A stretch of 64,000 nucleotides of DNA from NCBI RefSeq assembly GCF_000024765.1, contig NC_013422.1:825501-889500 (forward strand), read 5' to 3'. Below the pieces are notes generated by a model. The model had not been told where the DNA came from. It saw nothing but the letters and a program-made list of their open reading frames with translations, and searched no databases. Positions within the stretch are counted from its first letter, which is position 1, and the number at the start of each line of letters is the position of its first letter. Positions 47,393 through 55,474 of the stretch are shown here, piece by piece. This DNA comes from Halothiobacillus neapolitanus c2 (GTDB taxonomy: Bacteria > Pseudomonadota > Gammaproteobacteria > Halothiobacillales > Halothiobacillaceae). The translations under genes were made by a program, and so were the position numbers.

Positions 47393-49513
47393 ATGCGCTA
47401 TGCCCTCGATGCGCCAAATGAGTCTTTATGCAGCGAGCTTGCCGAACGCACGGCGGGCAACACGCAGGTTCTTGCCGCCTGTCGCTTGGCCGGTTCCGTG
47501 TGGGATGGCGTCGTCACGCGCGCTCGTGGGCCGCGTGCAGCGTTGGATTTATTGGAAATCGGGGCGGATATTGAAACCGTTCAGGCCTGCGTGCTGGCTG
47601 ATCCGCGTTTGCAGGGCAAGATGGATCTGGCCGAATTGCGGCGGGACTATGGCGAGGTAGTTGCCGGGCAGGTGGAGCAAATGCAGCGCCTGTTGCAGTT
47701 GGGCGAGCAATATCGGCGTGATCAGCAGGCCGACTGGTACGAAAATCTGCGTCGGCTTTTGCTGAGCGCCATCAGTGATGTGCGCGTGATGCTGATTCAG
47801 CTCGTGCATCGGCTGGAACGGTTGCGCGGGCTCGCATTCGAGCCGGACCTGACCAAACGGCGCGCTATCGCGGCGGAAACGCTGGATGTGTACGCGCCCA
47901 TCGCGCATCGTTTAGGTTTGGGGCAGATCAAGTGGGAGCTCGAAGACCTCGCCTTCCGCCATCTGGAACCGGAGATATACAAGCGCATCGCGCACCTGCT
48001 CGATGAGCGGCGCACCGAGCGGGAAGCTTATTTACTGCGCGTGCGCACCACGCTGGAATCGGCTTTGGCGGCGGCGGGCATCAAGGCGCGGGTATATGGC
48101 CGCCCAAAACACATCTACAGCATCTGGGGCAAGATGCAGCGCAAGAAACTCAGCTTCGATGGCCTGTTCGACGTGCGCGCCCTGCGGGTCGAAGTGGATA
48201 CCTTGCAGGATTGCTATGCGGCCCTGAGCGTGGCACACAGCCTGTTTTCGCCCATCGAGGCGGAATACGACGATTACATCGCCCGCCCGAAGGAAAACGG
48301 TTATCAATCCTTGCATACGGCGGTTCACGCTTTGGATGACAAGGTGGTCGAAATCCAGATTCGTACCCGGGCCATGCACGAACAGGCCGAGCTGGGCGTG
48401 GCCGCGCACTGGCGCTACAAGGAAGGTGGCGGGCATCAGGAAGACCCATTCGCCGCCGAATTGAACCGACTGCGGCAAGCCTTGGCGGCGGGTGGTACGG
48501 CGCAGCCGCGTGTGGAGGATGTATATGTGTTCACCCCGCAAGGCGACATCATTGCCCTGCCGCTCGGTTCGACCGTGCTCGATTATGCTTATCGTGTGCA
48601 TACGCTGGTTGGGCATCGTTGTCGTGGCGCGAAAATCAATGGCCAGATTGTGCCGATTAAAACGCTGCTCAATCAGGCCGATCAGGTAGAAATTCTCACC
48701 CAACCCACGCCAGCGCCCAGCCGTGAATGGGGCAGTGCGCAGGCGGGTTTTCTGCATTCGGCCAGTGCGCGCGCGAAGGTGCGTAACTGGTTCCACCGGC
48801 TGGATCAGACGGCAGCTCGGGATGCGGGCGCGGTTTACTGCGATCGTTTGTTCCGCCGCCTGGGTTTGAACCGGCAGGCGCAATCCAAACTGATGTCCAC
48901 GCTCAAGTTCAAAAGCTTGGATGCTTTATATGAGGCAGTGGGTGATCACAAACTCGATACCAATAGTTTGCTCAATGCGGCTCGAGCCGTCATCAAGGCG
49001 CCCGAGCAAGAACAAGAGCCGGCGCAGCAGTTAAAAAACACCAGCCGCTCGGGCGCAGCCAAGTCGCCGGAAGATGCCGTGCTGTCGCTGGATGGCATGA
49101 AGGCGCAGCCAGCGGGCTGTTGCCAGCCGCGTCCCGGCGATCCGGTGCTGGCATTCATTACCCGAGGGCAAGGGCTTAAACTGCACAAACAAGACTGCGC
49201 GAATATCCGGCATTTGCAAGCCGAGTTTCCGGCGCGGATTCTGGCTGTCGAGTGGCCCAGCCAACCAACCCATTGGGCGCAGCTGCTAAAACTCGATTTC
49301 CTGTTGGAAGATGTGGCTCGATTCTGGGCGGATCTCGGGCCGGTGTTGGCGCCGTTTAAGGCCCGCGTGGTCGAGAGCCGCAGCCGGTTGGAACGCAACA
49401 GCGGGCTGACGGACATGGCCGTAACCTTCGAGTTGCCCGCCGCCGGTGATGTCTCTGGGCTAATCAAGCGCTTGCAGGCTTTGCCCGCGGTAGAATCGGT
49501 TCAGAGGGTTTAG
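47393..49513 (+). CDS. relA: (p)ppGpp synthetase RelA
   Basis: Ribosome-associated stringent-response synthetase of 706 residues. The N-terminal hydrolase-like domain lacks the catalytic His-Asp pair. The synthetase domain has VYGRPKHIYSIWGKMQRK and the acidic EYDD in AEYDDYIARPKENGYQSLHT, the RelA-type EXDD signature rather than the RXKD of bifunctional SpoT. The TGS domain begins VYVFTPQGDIIALPLGSTVL. A Cys-rich zinc region and C-terminal ACT domain follow (CCQPRPGDPVLAF). The start ATG 47393 has GAGAG 7 bases upstream. The upstream 301-base region holds no feature I can support. Confidence 0.95.
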   Translation: MRYALDAPNESLCSELAERTAGNTQVLAACRLAGSVWDGVVTRARGPRAALDLLEIGADIETVQACVLADPRLQGKMDLAELRRDYGEVVAGQVEQMQRLLQLGEQYRRDQQADWYENLRRLLLSAISDVRVMLIQLVHRLERLRGLAFEPDLTKRRAIAAETLDVYAPIAHRLGLGQIKWELEDLAFRHLEPEIYKRIAHLLDERRTEREAYLLRVRTTLESALAAAGIKARVYGRPKHIYSIWGKMQRKKLSFDGLFDVRALRVEVDTLQDCYAALSVAHSLFSPIEAEYDDYIARPKENGYQSLHTAVHALDDKVVEIQIRTRAMHEQAELGVAAHWRYKEGGGHQEDPFAAELNRLRQALAAGGTAQPRVEDVYVFTPQGDIIALPLGSTVLDYAYRVHTLVGHRCRGAKINGQIVPIKTLLNQADQVEILTQPTPAPSREWGSAQAGFLHSASARAKVRNWFHRLDQTAARDAGAVYCDRLFRRLGLNRQAQSKLMSTLKFKSLDALYEAVGDHKLDTNSLLNAARAVIKAPEQEQEPAQQLKNTSRSGAAKSPEDAVLSLDGMKAQPAGCCQPRPGDPVLAFITRGQGLKLHKQDCANIRHLQAEFPARILAVEWPSQPTHWAQLLKLDFLLEDVARFWADLGPVLAPFKARVVESRSRLERNSGLTDMAVTFELPAAGDVSGLIKRLQALPAVESVQRV

Positions 49514-49534
49514 TCTTTTGTGAAGTCGAAATGA

Positions 49535-49987
49535 CTAGGGGTGCATGTATGCCCATCCCTCGAGCTGTCGATCCACAAGATAGGCAACGCCCGATGGAAC
49601 AATGTCTTCTGAACTTACACCATACAAGTCATTTTTGTAGTCCAATTTGTTGGCATGAATAGTGTTGTTGCATACACGGAACTTGACACCATCTTTTTTC
49701 AAGCCATTTATTTTTTCCTGCAATGCATCATCCAGAACAGCATTCTTTAAAAGATTAATTCCTCCGCCATGGATAACTATCTCAATATGCATTGCCGTTG
49801 GGCCACTTGCGTTTAAATTGTTTTTTACGTTTCGCAAAACAGCCAATTCGTGGCTTGGATCCTTTTCGTCAAGCTCGTAAACAACGTGCTTCAATTTTCT
49901 GTGTTCGCCAGCCCATGCTTGTACAGTTGGAAAACCAGCTAACGTGCTGACTCCGAGTAAGGTATTTAAAAAACGGCGACGGTTCAT
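49535..49987 (-). CDS. Tat-exported DsrE-like protein
   Basis: 150-residue protein with a twin-arginine-like signal (MNRRRFLNTLLGVSTLAG; cleavage likely after VQAWA). The mature part is a DsrE/DsrF-type fold with EIVIHGGGINLL and VCNNTIHANK, where Cys is in the region used by DsrE proteins for sulfur relay. The VPSGVAYLVDRQLEGWAYMHP ending is typical of periplasmic DsrE-like proteins. The encoded sequence is more AT-rich than its surroundings. In a sulfur-oxidising host it could handle sulfur in the periplasm, but this is inference. Confidence 0.8.
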   Translation of the reverse strand: MNRRRFLNTLLGVSTLAGFPTVQAWAGEHRKLKHVVYELDEKDPSHELAVLRNVKNNLNASGPTAMHIEIVIHGGGINLLKNAVLDDALQEKINGLKKDGVKFRVCNNTIHANKLDYKNDLYGVSSEDIVPSGVAYLVDRQLEGWAYMHP

Positions 49988-50404
49988 GATGAAATCCTCG
50001 TTGTGTATCTGAGCATATATTTTTAATAAAAATTAATTATTAAACAAATCTTTTTTTTGGATTGCATGGTTTAAAATTTTAATAAACAATTTAAGAAGAT
50101 TTTAAATTACTAATTGCTGAATATTTTTTAAGCGTAAATTAAATTTAAAAGTAATAAATAGGGATTTAACAAATAAAAACAACACAACTCACCTTATCCA
50201 AGAAGATGAATAATTTTCTAATTTTTTTAATCGCTCCGCGAGATTTTAATCAAGGTCAAACGTTTGCAAATCCGTTCTAGCTAATGTAATTTCGCAGCTG
50301 AGTGAGTTAGTGTGCTGCTTGCCCAAAAACATAAAAAAATCCATGTTCTGCGTGCTTTCATGAAAGTGCACGCTAAAATTTAAATTGCTCCATGAGGGTT
50401 CATA
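49988..50404. other. Very AT-rich divergent intergenic region
   Basis: 417 bases between the leftward DsrE-like gene and the rightward DUF3365 gene, much more AT-rich than the rest of the window. It has many A and T runs (for instance 50041-50110) and no coding sequence I can support. Near 50244-50260 is an AATCAAGGTCAAAC stretch that resembles half of an FNR/CRP box, but the other half is missing. Curved or regulator-bound DNA is likely, with promoters for both genes. Confidence 0.5.
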
Positions 50405-51007
50405 ATGCTTAGTCCAAACATATATTTACGTTACTCGCTGGCTGCCGTGATCGCCATTAGCGTGACATTCCCCCTGGGAACACTAGCAGAGTCTGCTCAG
50501 GCCCAAATGTCCGAACAAACAGCAATGCAGAAATCGCAAGCAGCCATCAAGGAATACGCAACCACCCTCAAAGCTGCCTTGCAAACGGCAATGAAGGCGG
50601 GTGGGCCAATGGCTGCCATTCCCGTTTGCCACACCCAAGCCCCACAAATTGCAGCGCAGGTGGGCAAGAAGTACGATCTTGAAATTCACCGTACCTCGCT
50701 CAAGCCGCGCGCCATAGCGCCTCAGCCTTGGGAAAAAACCGTGTTGGAACAATTTGAGGTTGAAAAGGACGCGGGCAAACCCATCGGTAAAATCGTCTGG
50801 CATAAAACGGTTGAAGTCGATGGACAAAAAGAACTGCGTCTGATGAAAGCGATTCCAACCGGCGAGGTGTGCCTGACCTGTCACGGCACCAACGTTGCAC
50901 CTGCCGTATTGAGCAAGATCAAATCGCTTTACCCGAACGATGAGGCGACCGGTTACAAGCTGGGCGATATTCGCGGCGCGTTCTCGGTGACGGCAGCACT
51001 CAACTGA
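50405..51007 (+). CDS. DUF3365-type c-type haem protein, exported
   Basis: 200-residue protein with an N-terminal signal/anchor segment (YSLAAVIAISVTFPLGTLA). One covalent haem site, CLTCHG, lies in the C-terminal part. The middle region has IPVCHTQAPQIAAQVGKKYDL and TSLKPRAIAPQPWEKTVLEQF, both typical of the DUF3365 (Tll0287-like) family. Such proteins are periplasmic redox or sensor domains. The start ATG 50405 has GAGGG 8 bases upstream. A terminator follows at 51045. Confidence 0.85.
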   Translation: MLSPNIYLRYSLAAVIAISVTFPLGTLAESAQAQMSEQTAMQKSQAAIKEYATTLKAALQTAMKAGGPMAAIPVCHTQAPQIAAQVGKKYDLEIHRTSLKPRAIAPQPWEKTVLEQFEVEKDAGKPIGKIVWHKTVEVDGQKELRLMKAIPTGEVCLTCHGTNVAPAVLSKIKSLYPNDEATGYKLGDIRGAFSVTAALN

Positions 51008-51044
51008 TTGGCTTTAATGTTCCGGCATGGGTCGGGGCGTACGC

Positions 51045-51073
51045 AAAAACCCGGCTGTTGTCGGGTTTTTTGT
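51045..51073 (+). terminator. Rho-independent terminator after the DUF3365 gene
   Basis: AAAACCCG and CGGGTTTTTT pair across GCTGTTGT, with a T run after the stem. The opposite strand also carries AAAAAACCCG, so it can serve modC from the other side. Confidence 0.85.
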
Positions 51074-51081
51074 TCATTTAG

Positions 51082-52191
51082 TTATCGATCGAGCAAGGCA
51101 GCTGTTTTTACCAGAGCGAACACCGTTTGCCCGATAGCTAACCCAAGCCTTTGAACCGAGCGACGGCTCAGTTCTGCAAGCAGTGTTTGCCCATCTGCGA
51201 GGGCCAGAAACACAACCTGCCTTTGGGTTGGGGGCTCTGCTTCGATTTGGCTGATTGTCGCAGGTATCTGGTTTAACATGCTGATGCCTTCGGGGCGATG
51301 CAGTGCAATGGCCACATCACGTGCGAGTACCCGCAGGCGCGCCTGGGCCCCGGATGCATGAGGATTGCTGTGTTCCGTTCGATTGAGCCAGAAGGTAAAA
51401 GCCGAATCGCTTCCAGGCTGTTGGCGTGATTGAAAGGCAATCAGGCCATCGGGGTCGATGTCACCCAATTGACCATGCAAGACGGACACGGGCCCCTCTT
51501 CGGTGAACAAGGGTGAGTCGATGCGGCTGGTCGCATCACCCAGCGATTCGATCGAGGTGATTTTGCCATCGGCCATAAAGACAACGCGGTTCGCCAAACG
51601 CTCAACTTCGATGGGCGCGTGGGTAATGTACAGCGTCGGGATTTGATAATCGGCGATCACCGATTCGATCAGCAGCAACAGCTCGCTTTTGGCCCGCCAG
51701 TCCAGCGCTGATAAGGGTTCATCCATCATCAAAAGCCGAGGCCGGGTGAGCAGGGCGCGGGCGATGGCGACGCGTTGACGCTCCCCGCCGGAAAGATTAT
51801 CAACCGGTCGATTGAGCAGATGGCTGATGCCGACACGCTCAATGATCTCTTGTGTCGAGGGGCCGTGCTGCCGATGTTTGGGGATGCGTTTGATGGCAAA
51901 GTCTAAGTTGCCCTGAACATTTTTATTGGGCAGCAGGGCCGCCGTTTGAAACACAAAGCCAATATCGCGTTGTTCGACCGGCAATGCCTTTTTGCCGGAT
52001 TGCCAGACTTCATCATTGAACCTGAGTTCACCGTGTGATTGTTTATCCAGCCCCGACATCGCGCGTAATAGCGTGGATTTGCCCGAACCGGAACGGCCAA
52101 ACAGCACCGTAACGCCGGACGATTCGAAGGCAAATTCGCCCGAATCGAGCGCAAAGTTGCCTAATTTGAGTTGTAAATTGCCTTGAAACAT
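51082..52191 (-). CDS. modC: Molybdate ABC transporter ATP-binding protein
   Basis: 369-residue ATPase of the high-affinity molybdate importer. Visible are Walker A FGRSGSGKSTLLRA, Q-loop FVFQTAALLPN, signature [16 protein letters not shown], Walker B LLMMDEPLSALDWR and the switch His in LYITHAPIEVERL. A C-terminal TOBE/Mop-like oxyanion-binding domain follows (about 290-365) with LRVLARDVAIALHRP. Only 3 bases separate it from the modB stop. Length and domain order are normal for ModC. Confidence 0.95.
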   Translation of the reverse strand: MFQGNLQLKLGNFALDSGEFAFESSGVTVLFGRSGSGKSTLLRAMSGLDKQSHGELRFNDEVWQSGKKALPVEQRDIGFVFQTAALLPNKNVQGNLDFAIKRIPKHRQHGPSTQEIIERVGISHLLNRPVDNLSGGERQRVAIARALLTRPRLLMMDEPLSALDWRAKSELLLLIESVIADYQIPTLYITHAPIEVERLANRVVFMADGKITSIESLGDATSRIDSPLFTEEGPVSVLHGQLGDIDPDGLIAFQSRQQPGSDSAFTFWLNRTEHSNPHASGAQARLRVLARDVAIALHRPEGISMLNQIPATISQIEAEPPTQRQVVFLALADGQTLLAELSRRSVQRLGLAIGQTVFALVKTAALLDR

Positions 52192-52194
52192 GGC

Positions 52195-52887
52195 TTAACC
52201 CGTTTTGATTTGTAAGCGGCGATTCAAGCCGTACACAAAAATCAGCACCAACATCGAGAAAATCAGCATCAGGATGGAGAGGATGTGCGCTTCGGTGTAT
52301 TCGAGTGATTCGACGTGATCGAAAATCGCAATCGAGACGGTGCGTGTCATGCCTTCGATATTGCCGCCCACCATAAGTACTACGCCAAATTCCCCGACCG
52401 TGTGCGCAAAGGTCAGCACCACGCCCACCAGAAAACCCTGCCGAGCCAAGGGGACGATCACGGTGAAAAACCGATCGAAGAACGAAGCGCGCATGGTGCG
52501 GGCGGCATCGACAATCTGCGTCGGCAGCGCTTCAAAGGCCGCCATGATGGGCTGAACGGTAAAGGGCAGTGAATAAACCACCGAGCCGATGATTAACCCG
52601 GTTTTATTGAATGTGAGTTGGCCTGTGATGCCAAAATATTTAAGAAATTGAGCAAGCGTTCCGTCGGGATTGAGCGCTATGATCAGATAAAAACCAAGCA
52701 CGGTCGGCGGTAGCACCAGCGGCAGCGCAACCAGTGCCTCGAAGAAAATTCGGGCGCGCGAGCGCATATTGGCCAGCCACCACGCAATGGGTGTGCCGAT
52801 TAAAAGCAGGACGATGGAGGTGATCGTCGCCACTTCCAGTGTCAAGAGGATGGGGCCTACATCCAGTGGATAACCCAAAATTTGCAT
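52195..52887 (-). CDS. modB: Molybdate ABC transporter permease
   Basis: 230-residue inner-membrane permease with five to six helices. ModB features are the N-terminal VGPILLTLEVATITSIVLLL, the PLVLPPTVLGFYLI helix and the EAA loop FEALPTQIVDAARTMRAS, followed by FDRFFTVIVPLARQGFL. A C-terminal GEFGVVLMVGGNIEGMTRT is strongly conserved in the family. modA is 353 bases further upstream, separated by a terminator and a repeat element, so modBC may be transcribed from their own promoter. Confidence 0.94.
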   Translation of the reverse strand: MQILGYPLDVGPILLTLEVATITSIVLLLIGTPIAWWLANMRSRARIFFEALVALPLVLPPTVLGFYLIIALNPDGTLAQFLKYFGITGQLTFNKTGLIIGSVVYSLPFTVQPIMAAFEALPTQIVDAARTMRASFFDRFFTVIVPLARQGFLVGVVLTFAHTVGEFGVVLMVGGNIEGMTRTVSIAIFDHVESLEYTEAHILSILMLIFSMLVLIFVYGLNRRLQIKTG

Positions 52888-52923
52888 GAGCTCTCAATCT
52901 CCAATTGTGGCATTGACCTAATC

Positions 52924-52954
52924 AAAAAACACCCGAATGCTCAGGCACTCGGGT
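52924..52954 (-). terminator. Terminator between modA and modB
   Basis: On the minus strand ACCCGA and TCGGGT flank a loop of about 12 bases and are followed by GTTTTTTG. It lies between the modA stop and the modB start. Together with the C-rich repeat at 53135 it would limit read-through from modA to modBC. Confidence 0.7.
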
Positions 52955-53134
52955 AAGCGGGGGTAAACGTATTTGAGCTGTTAAGCATGTTAAGAGCAAA
53001 GGGTTTGAAATCCATCCCATTTCGTTTTTATTATTTTGCTCGTCCGGTACAGCGCGCAGTTAAATCCTGCTGCTATCGTTTATGGAATCTCTGAACGAAT
53101 GTGGCGTACCTTCGCGCAGTGGGTGCTTCTCGTC

Positions 53135-53234
53135 AAATCCCCCCCAACCCCCCTTTTTCAAAGGGGGGAGCATCAGCCCCGTTGTTTTGAAAAGGTGAAC
53201 CTCCCCCTTTGCAAAGGGGGAATGAGGGGGATTT
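53135..53234. repeat. C-rich/G-rich inverted repeat element
   Basis: A 100-base element with outer arms AAATCCCCC and GGGGGATTT. Inner hairpins are CCCCCCTTTTTCAAAGGGGGG and CTCCCCCTTTGCAAAGGGGG. Similar C-tract palindromes are found scattered in many bacterial genomes. It sits immediately after modA (the modA stop begins 7 bases later on the leftward strand). No coding capacity. Confidence 0.8.
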
Positions 53235-53240
53235 AAGGGA

Positions 53241-54011
53241 TTATTGCGGCATGGCGTAGCCATAACTCTCGATGATTTTCTTGGCCGCTGGGCTGTTCAT
53301 GTAATCCATGAATTCTTTGGCCGTTTTGGCGTGTTTACTGGTTTTGATGAGCACGGCGCCTTGATTGATGGGTGCGTAATCTTTTTGCGGTACCAGCCAA
53401 TATTCGCCTTTGTTATGCGCGGGGCTTTGTGGGTCCATGAGCTGAGAAAAGGCGACAAAGCCGAGTTGGGCATTGCCGGTCATAACAAACTGGAAGGTGG
53501 CGGTGATGCTTTCACCCGTGGCGATTTTGTTTTCGCTTTTCAGTTTGTCGTACATGCCCATGTTTTTCAGCACTGCGACACCCGCCGCACCATAGGGCGC
53601 CGCTTTGGAATTGGCGACGGCGATATGATTGAATTTGGCCGCTTTGATGATCTGGTTATGCTCTTTGGCGACGGGCAGTTGAGTGCTATATAACGCGAGT
53701 TTGCCTTGGGCATACACACGAAAATCGGTGGCTTTGCCTGCTTTTACGAGACGCTCTGGCGTTTTGGTATCAGCAGAGAAGAACGCATCAAACGGCGCGC
53801 CATTGTTGATTTGGGCATACAAGCCACCGGTCGGGCCGAACGAGAAGCGCACTTTGTTACCGGTTTCCTTGCTCCATTGCTCACCGATTTGCTCGGCAGC
53901 CTTGGTGAAGTTGGCGGCCACAGCGACCGTGATGGTATCGGCCTGCGCGCTGGCGATGCTGGCGCTCAGCAGCAGGGTAGTGGCGAAGGTAGTGGTTAGC
54001 ATTCTGTTCAT
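53241..54011 (-). CDS. modA: Molybdate-binding periplasmic protein
   Basis: 256-residue exported substrate-binding protein. The signal peptide (TTTFATTLLLSASIASAQA) is followed by ModA features: VAVAANFTKAAEQIGEQW, FSFGPTGGLYAQI with the oxyanion-binding Ser/Thr, FDAFFSADTKTPERLVKAG and KLALYSTQ. The chosen start is ATG 54011 (MNRMLTTTF), because GGAG lies 7 bases upstream; an in-frame start 30 bases earlier would put an odd N-terminus before the signal peptide. A ModE box lies just upstream at 54022. Confidence 0.94.
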   Translation of the reverse strand: MNRMLTTTFATTLLLSASIASAQADTITVAVAANFTKAAEQIGEQWSKETGNKVRFSFGPTGGLYAQINNGAPFDAFFSADTKTPERLVKAGKATDFRVYAQGKLALYSTQLPVAKEHNQIIKAAKFNHIAVANSKAAPYGAAGVAVLKNMGMYDKLKSENKIATGESITATFQFVMTGNAQLGFVAFSQLMDPQSPAHNKGEYWLVPQKDYAPINQGAVLIKTSKHAKTAKEFMDYMNSPAAKKIIESYGYAMPQ

Positions 54012-54021
54012 GCATGTGCTC

Positions 54022-54045
54022 CGATGGTTATCTAAGTACATATCG
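54022..54045 (-). promoter_or_regulatory. ModE-box candidate before modA
   Basis: A 24-base site with outer arms CGAT and ATCG and the right half TACATATCG. It resembles the E. coli ModE operator right half TACATAACG, with the same 24-base overall length. About half of the positions agree with that operator. It lies 10 bases upstream of the modA start codon, where repression by molybdate-loaded ModE would be expected. Confidence 0.6.
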
Positions 54046-54102
54046 ATAGTTAAAAAAAGGCGATGGGGTTTGTGGCCTCATCGCGCAAGGGGTTGGTTTG
54101 TA

Positions 54103-54906
54103 TCAGTTGTCCACGCCGATAATCACATGGCTGGCCTTTATGATCGCGCAGGCTTTATCGCCCGCTTTGAGGCCCAGTGACTGAGTGCTGCCTTCGGTAA
54201 TAATGGCGGTAACTAAATTACCGCCAGCGAGTTTGATGACCACCTCGGCATTCACCGAGCCATCGGTCACGCGCTCCACCACGCCGCACAGTTGGTTGCG
54301 TGCCGATGAGCTCATGCGTTCGGGCGAGACGATAATGAAGCTTGCTTTGATCATTGCGAAGGCCGGTTTGCCGACGGCAAGCTCCATGTTCTCGACACTG
54401 GCGTTGGTGATGATGGCGGTGATCTCGTCATCACCTTGCAGGCCAAGCACCACTTCTGAATTAACAGCGCCTTTAGTCAGCGATTTGATGGTGCCGGAAA
54501 AGGTATTGCGCGCACTGGTTTTCATCAAAACACTCCGTAAATCATGGGTTAAATGTTCGATTTGGTGGCGTTCAAACAGCTTGGTCAGTTCCTGTTGCAT
54601 CGCTTCGAGTTTGCCGAAGGCGGCGATCAGTTCCTCGCCGTATTCCGACAAGACTGCGCCGCCGCCGCCTGCACCGCCGTGCTGCGAGACAACCACCGGT
54701 TTGGCCGCGCGGTTGTTGATGGCGTCGATGGCATCCCATGCCGCTTTGTACGTCATGCCGATGGCCTTGGCCGCCCCGCTGATCGATCCGGTTTGGTGCA
54801 CGGCTTCCAGCAGCTTCATTCGGCGGTTTGAAATTTCATGCTCGCCAAATTTAAGTGCCAAGGGCAGGACGAACTCACCAAGATCACGTTCACTATATAT
54901 CGACAT
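54103..54906 (-). CDS. modE: Molybdate-dependent transcriptional regulator ModE
   Basis: 267-residue regulator. The N-terminal winged-helix domain has RRMKLLEAVHQTGSISGAAK and the flexible wing GGAGGGGAVLSEYG. Two tandem C-terminal Mop/TOBE domains follow (ARNTFSGTIKSLTKGAVNSE and ARNQLCGVVERVTDGSVNAE) that bind molybdate. The length is as in E. coli ModE. Its own start codon lies within a ModE-box candidate (54887-54910), which suggests autoregulation. modA follows by 91 bases. Confidence 0.95.
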   Translation of the reverse strand: MSIYSERDLGEFVLPLALKFGEHEISNRRMKLLEAVHQTGSISGAAKAIGMTYKAAWDAIDAINNRAAKPVVVSQHGGAGGGGAVLSEYGEELIAAFGKLEAMQQELTKLFERHQIEHLTHDLRSVLMKTSARNTFSGTIKSLTKGAVNSEVVLGLQGDDEITAIITNASVENMELAVGKPAFAMIKASFIIVSPERMSSSARNQLCGVVERVTDGSVNAEVVIKLAGGNLVTAIITEGSTQSLGLKAGDKACAIIKASHVIIGVDN

Positions 54907-54910
54907 AACG
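54887..54910 (-). promoter_or_regulatory. ModE-box candidate overlapping the modE start
   Basis: CGTT at 54887-54890 and ACATAACG at 54903-54910 match both outer parts of the E. coli ModE operator, which begins CGTT and ends ACATAACG, at the same 24-base length. It covers the modE start codon (54904-54906), so binding would block initiation of modE expression. Confidence 0.6.
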
Positions 54911-55021
54911 AATGACTCAACAGTTGGGTTAGAACGGGGCTAGAAAATGCCAGCTAAACTGTCGGCAACCGACTAAGCAGCGGCAGCATGAGTGAGGATG
55001 CGTCACCATCGGAGCCTTGTG

Positions 55022-55474
55022 CTAATCAAGTTTCAGCAGTTGCTCCAACAGTGCGTCGGTTTTGATCTCTTCGCCACTTAGCGCCATGGCCAGTAGTTCG
55101 GCGCCGATGACCGGCAAAGCCAGTACCACATCGGGATGCACCCGTTTGATTTTATTAAGGTGATGCGCATCACTGACCGCGACCACGGTCTTGATTTTTT
55201 CATTCACTTCGCGTGCCGCCAAGATGATGAACGCATTTTCGGAATCGTCTTCGGTCAACGCAATAATGGCGCGGGCCGCATCGGCCTGGACCTTCAACAG
55301 GGTTTCGCTGTCAGCACCATCACCGATAATGAAATCCTTCGGAATATCCGAACCCTGCGCGGGTGCGGTCGGGAGGATGCGGGTCACTTCAAGGCCGCGC
55401 TTTTCCAGCGATTCGGTCGCATTTCGAGCGAAGGGGCCGTTACCGACCACGATAATATGATCCTTGCGTTGCAT
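55022..55474 (-). CDS. kch: RCK/TrkA-N domain of a Kch-type potassium channel, separate frame
   Basis: 150-residue regulatory domain with Rossmann fold: DHIIVVGNGPFARNATESLE, then ARAIIALTEDDSENAFIIL and VAVSDAHHLNKIKRVHPD. It matches the part of E. coli Kch that follows the internal start MHRKDH. Here it begins MQRKDH. A ribosome binding sequence AGAGGA lies 5 bases before the ATG (55472-55474), so it can be translated alone. It is also reached by a -1 shift at the A7 run in the channel gene. RCK domains gate channels by binding nucleotides or ions. Confidence 0.85.
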   Translation of the reverse strand: MQRKDHIIVVGNGPFARNATESLEKRGLEVTRILPTAPAQGSDIPKDFIIGDGADSETLLKVQADAARAIIALTEDDSENAFIILAAREVNEKIKTVVAVSDAHHLNKIKRVHPDVVLALPVIGAELLAMALSGEEIKTDALLEQLLKLD

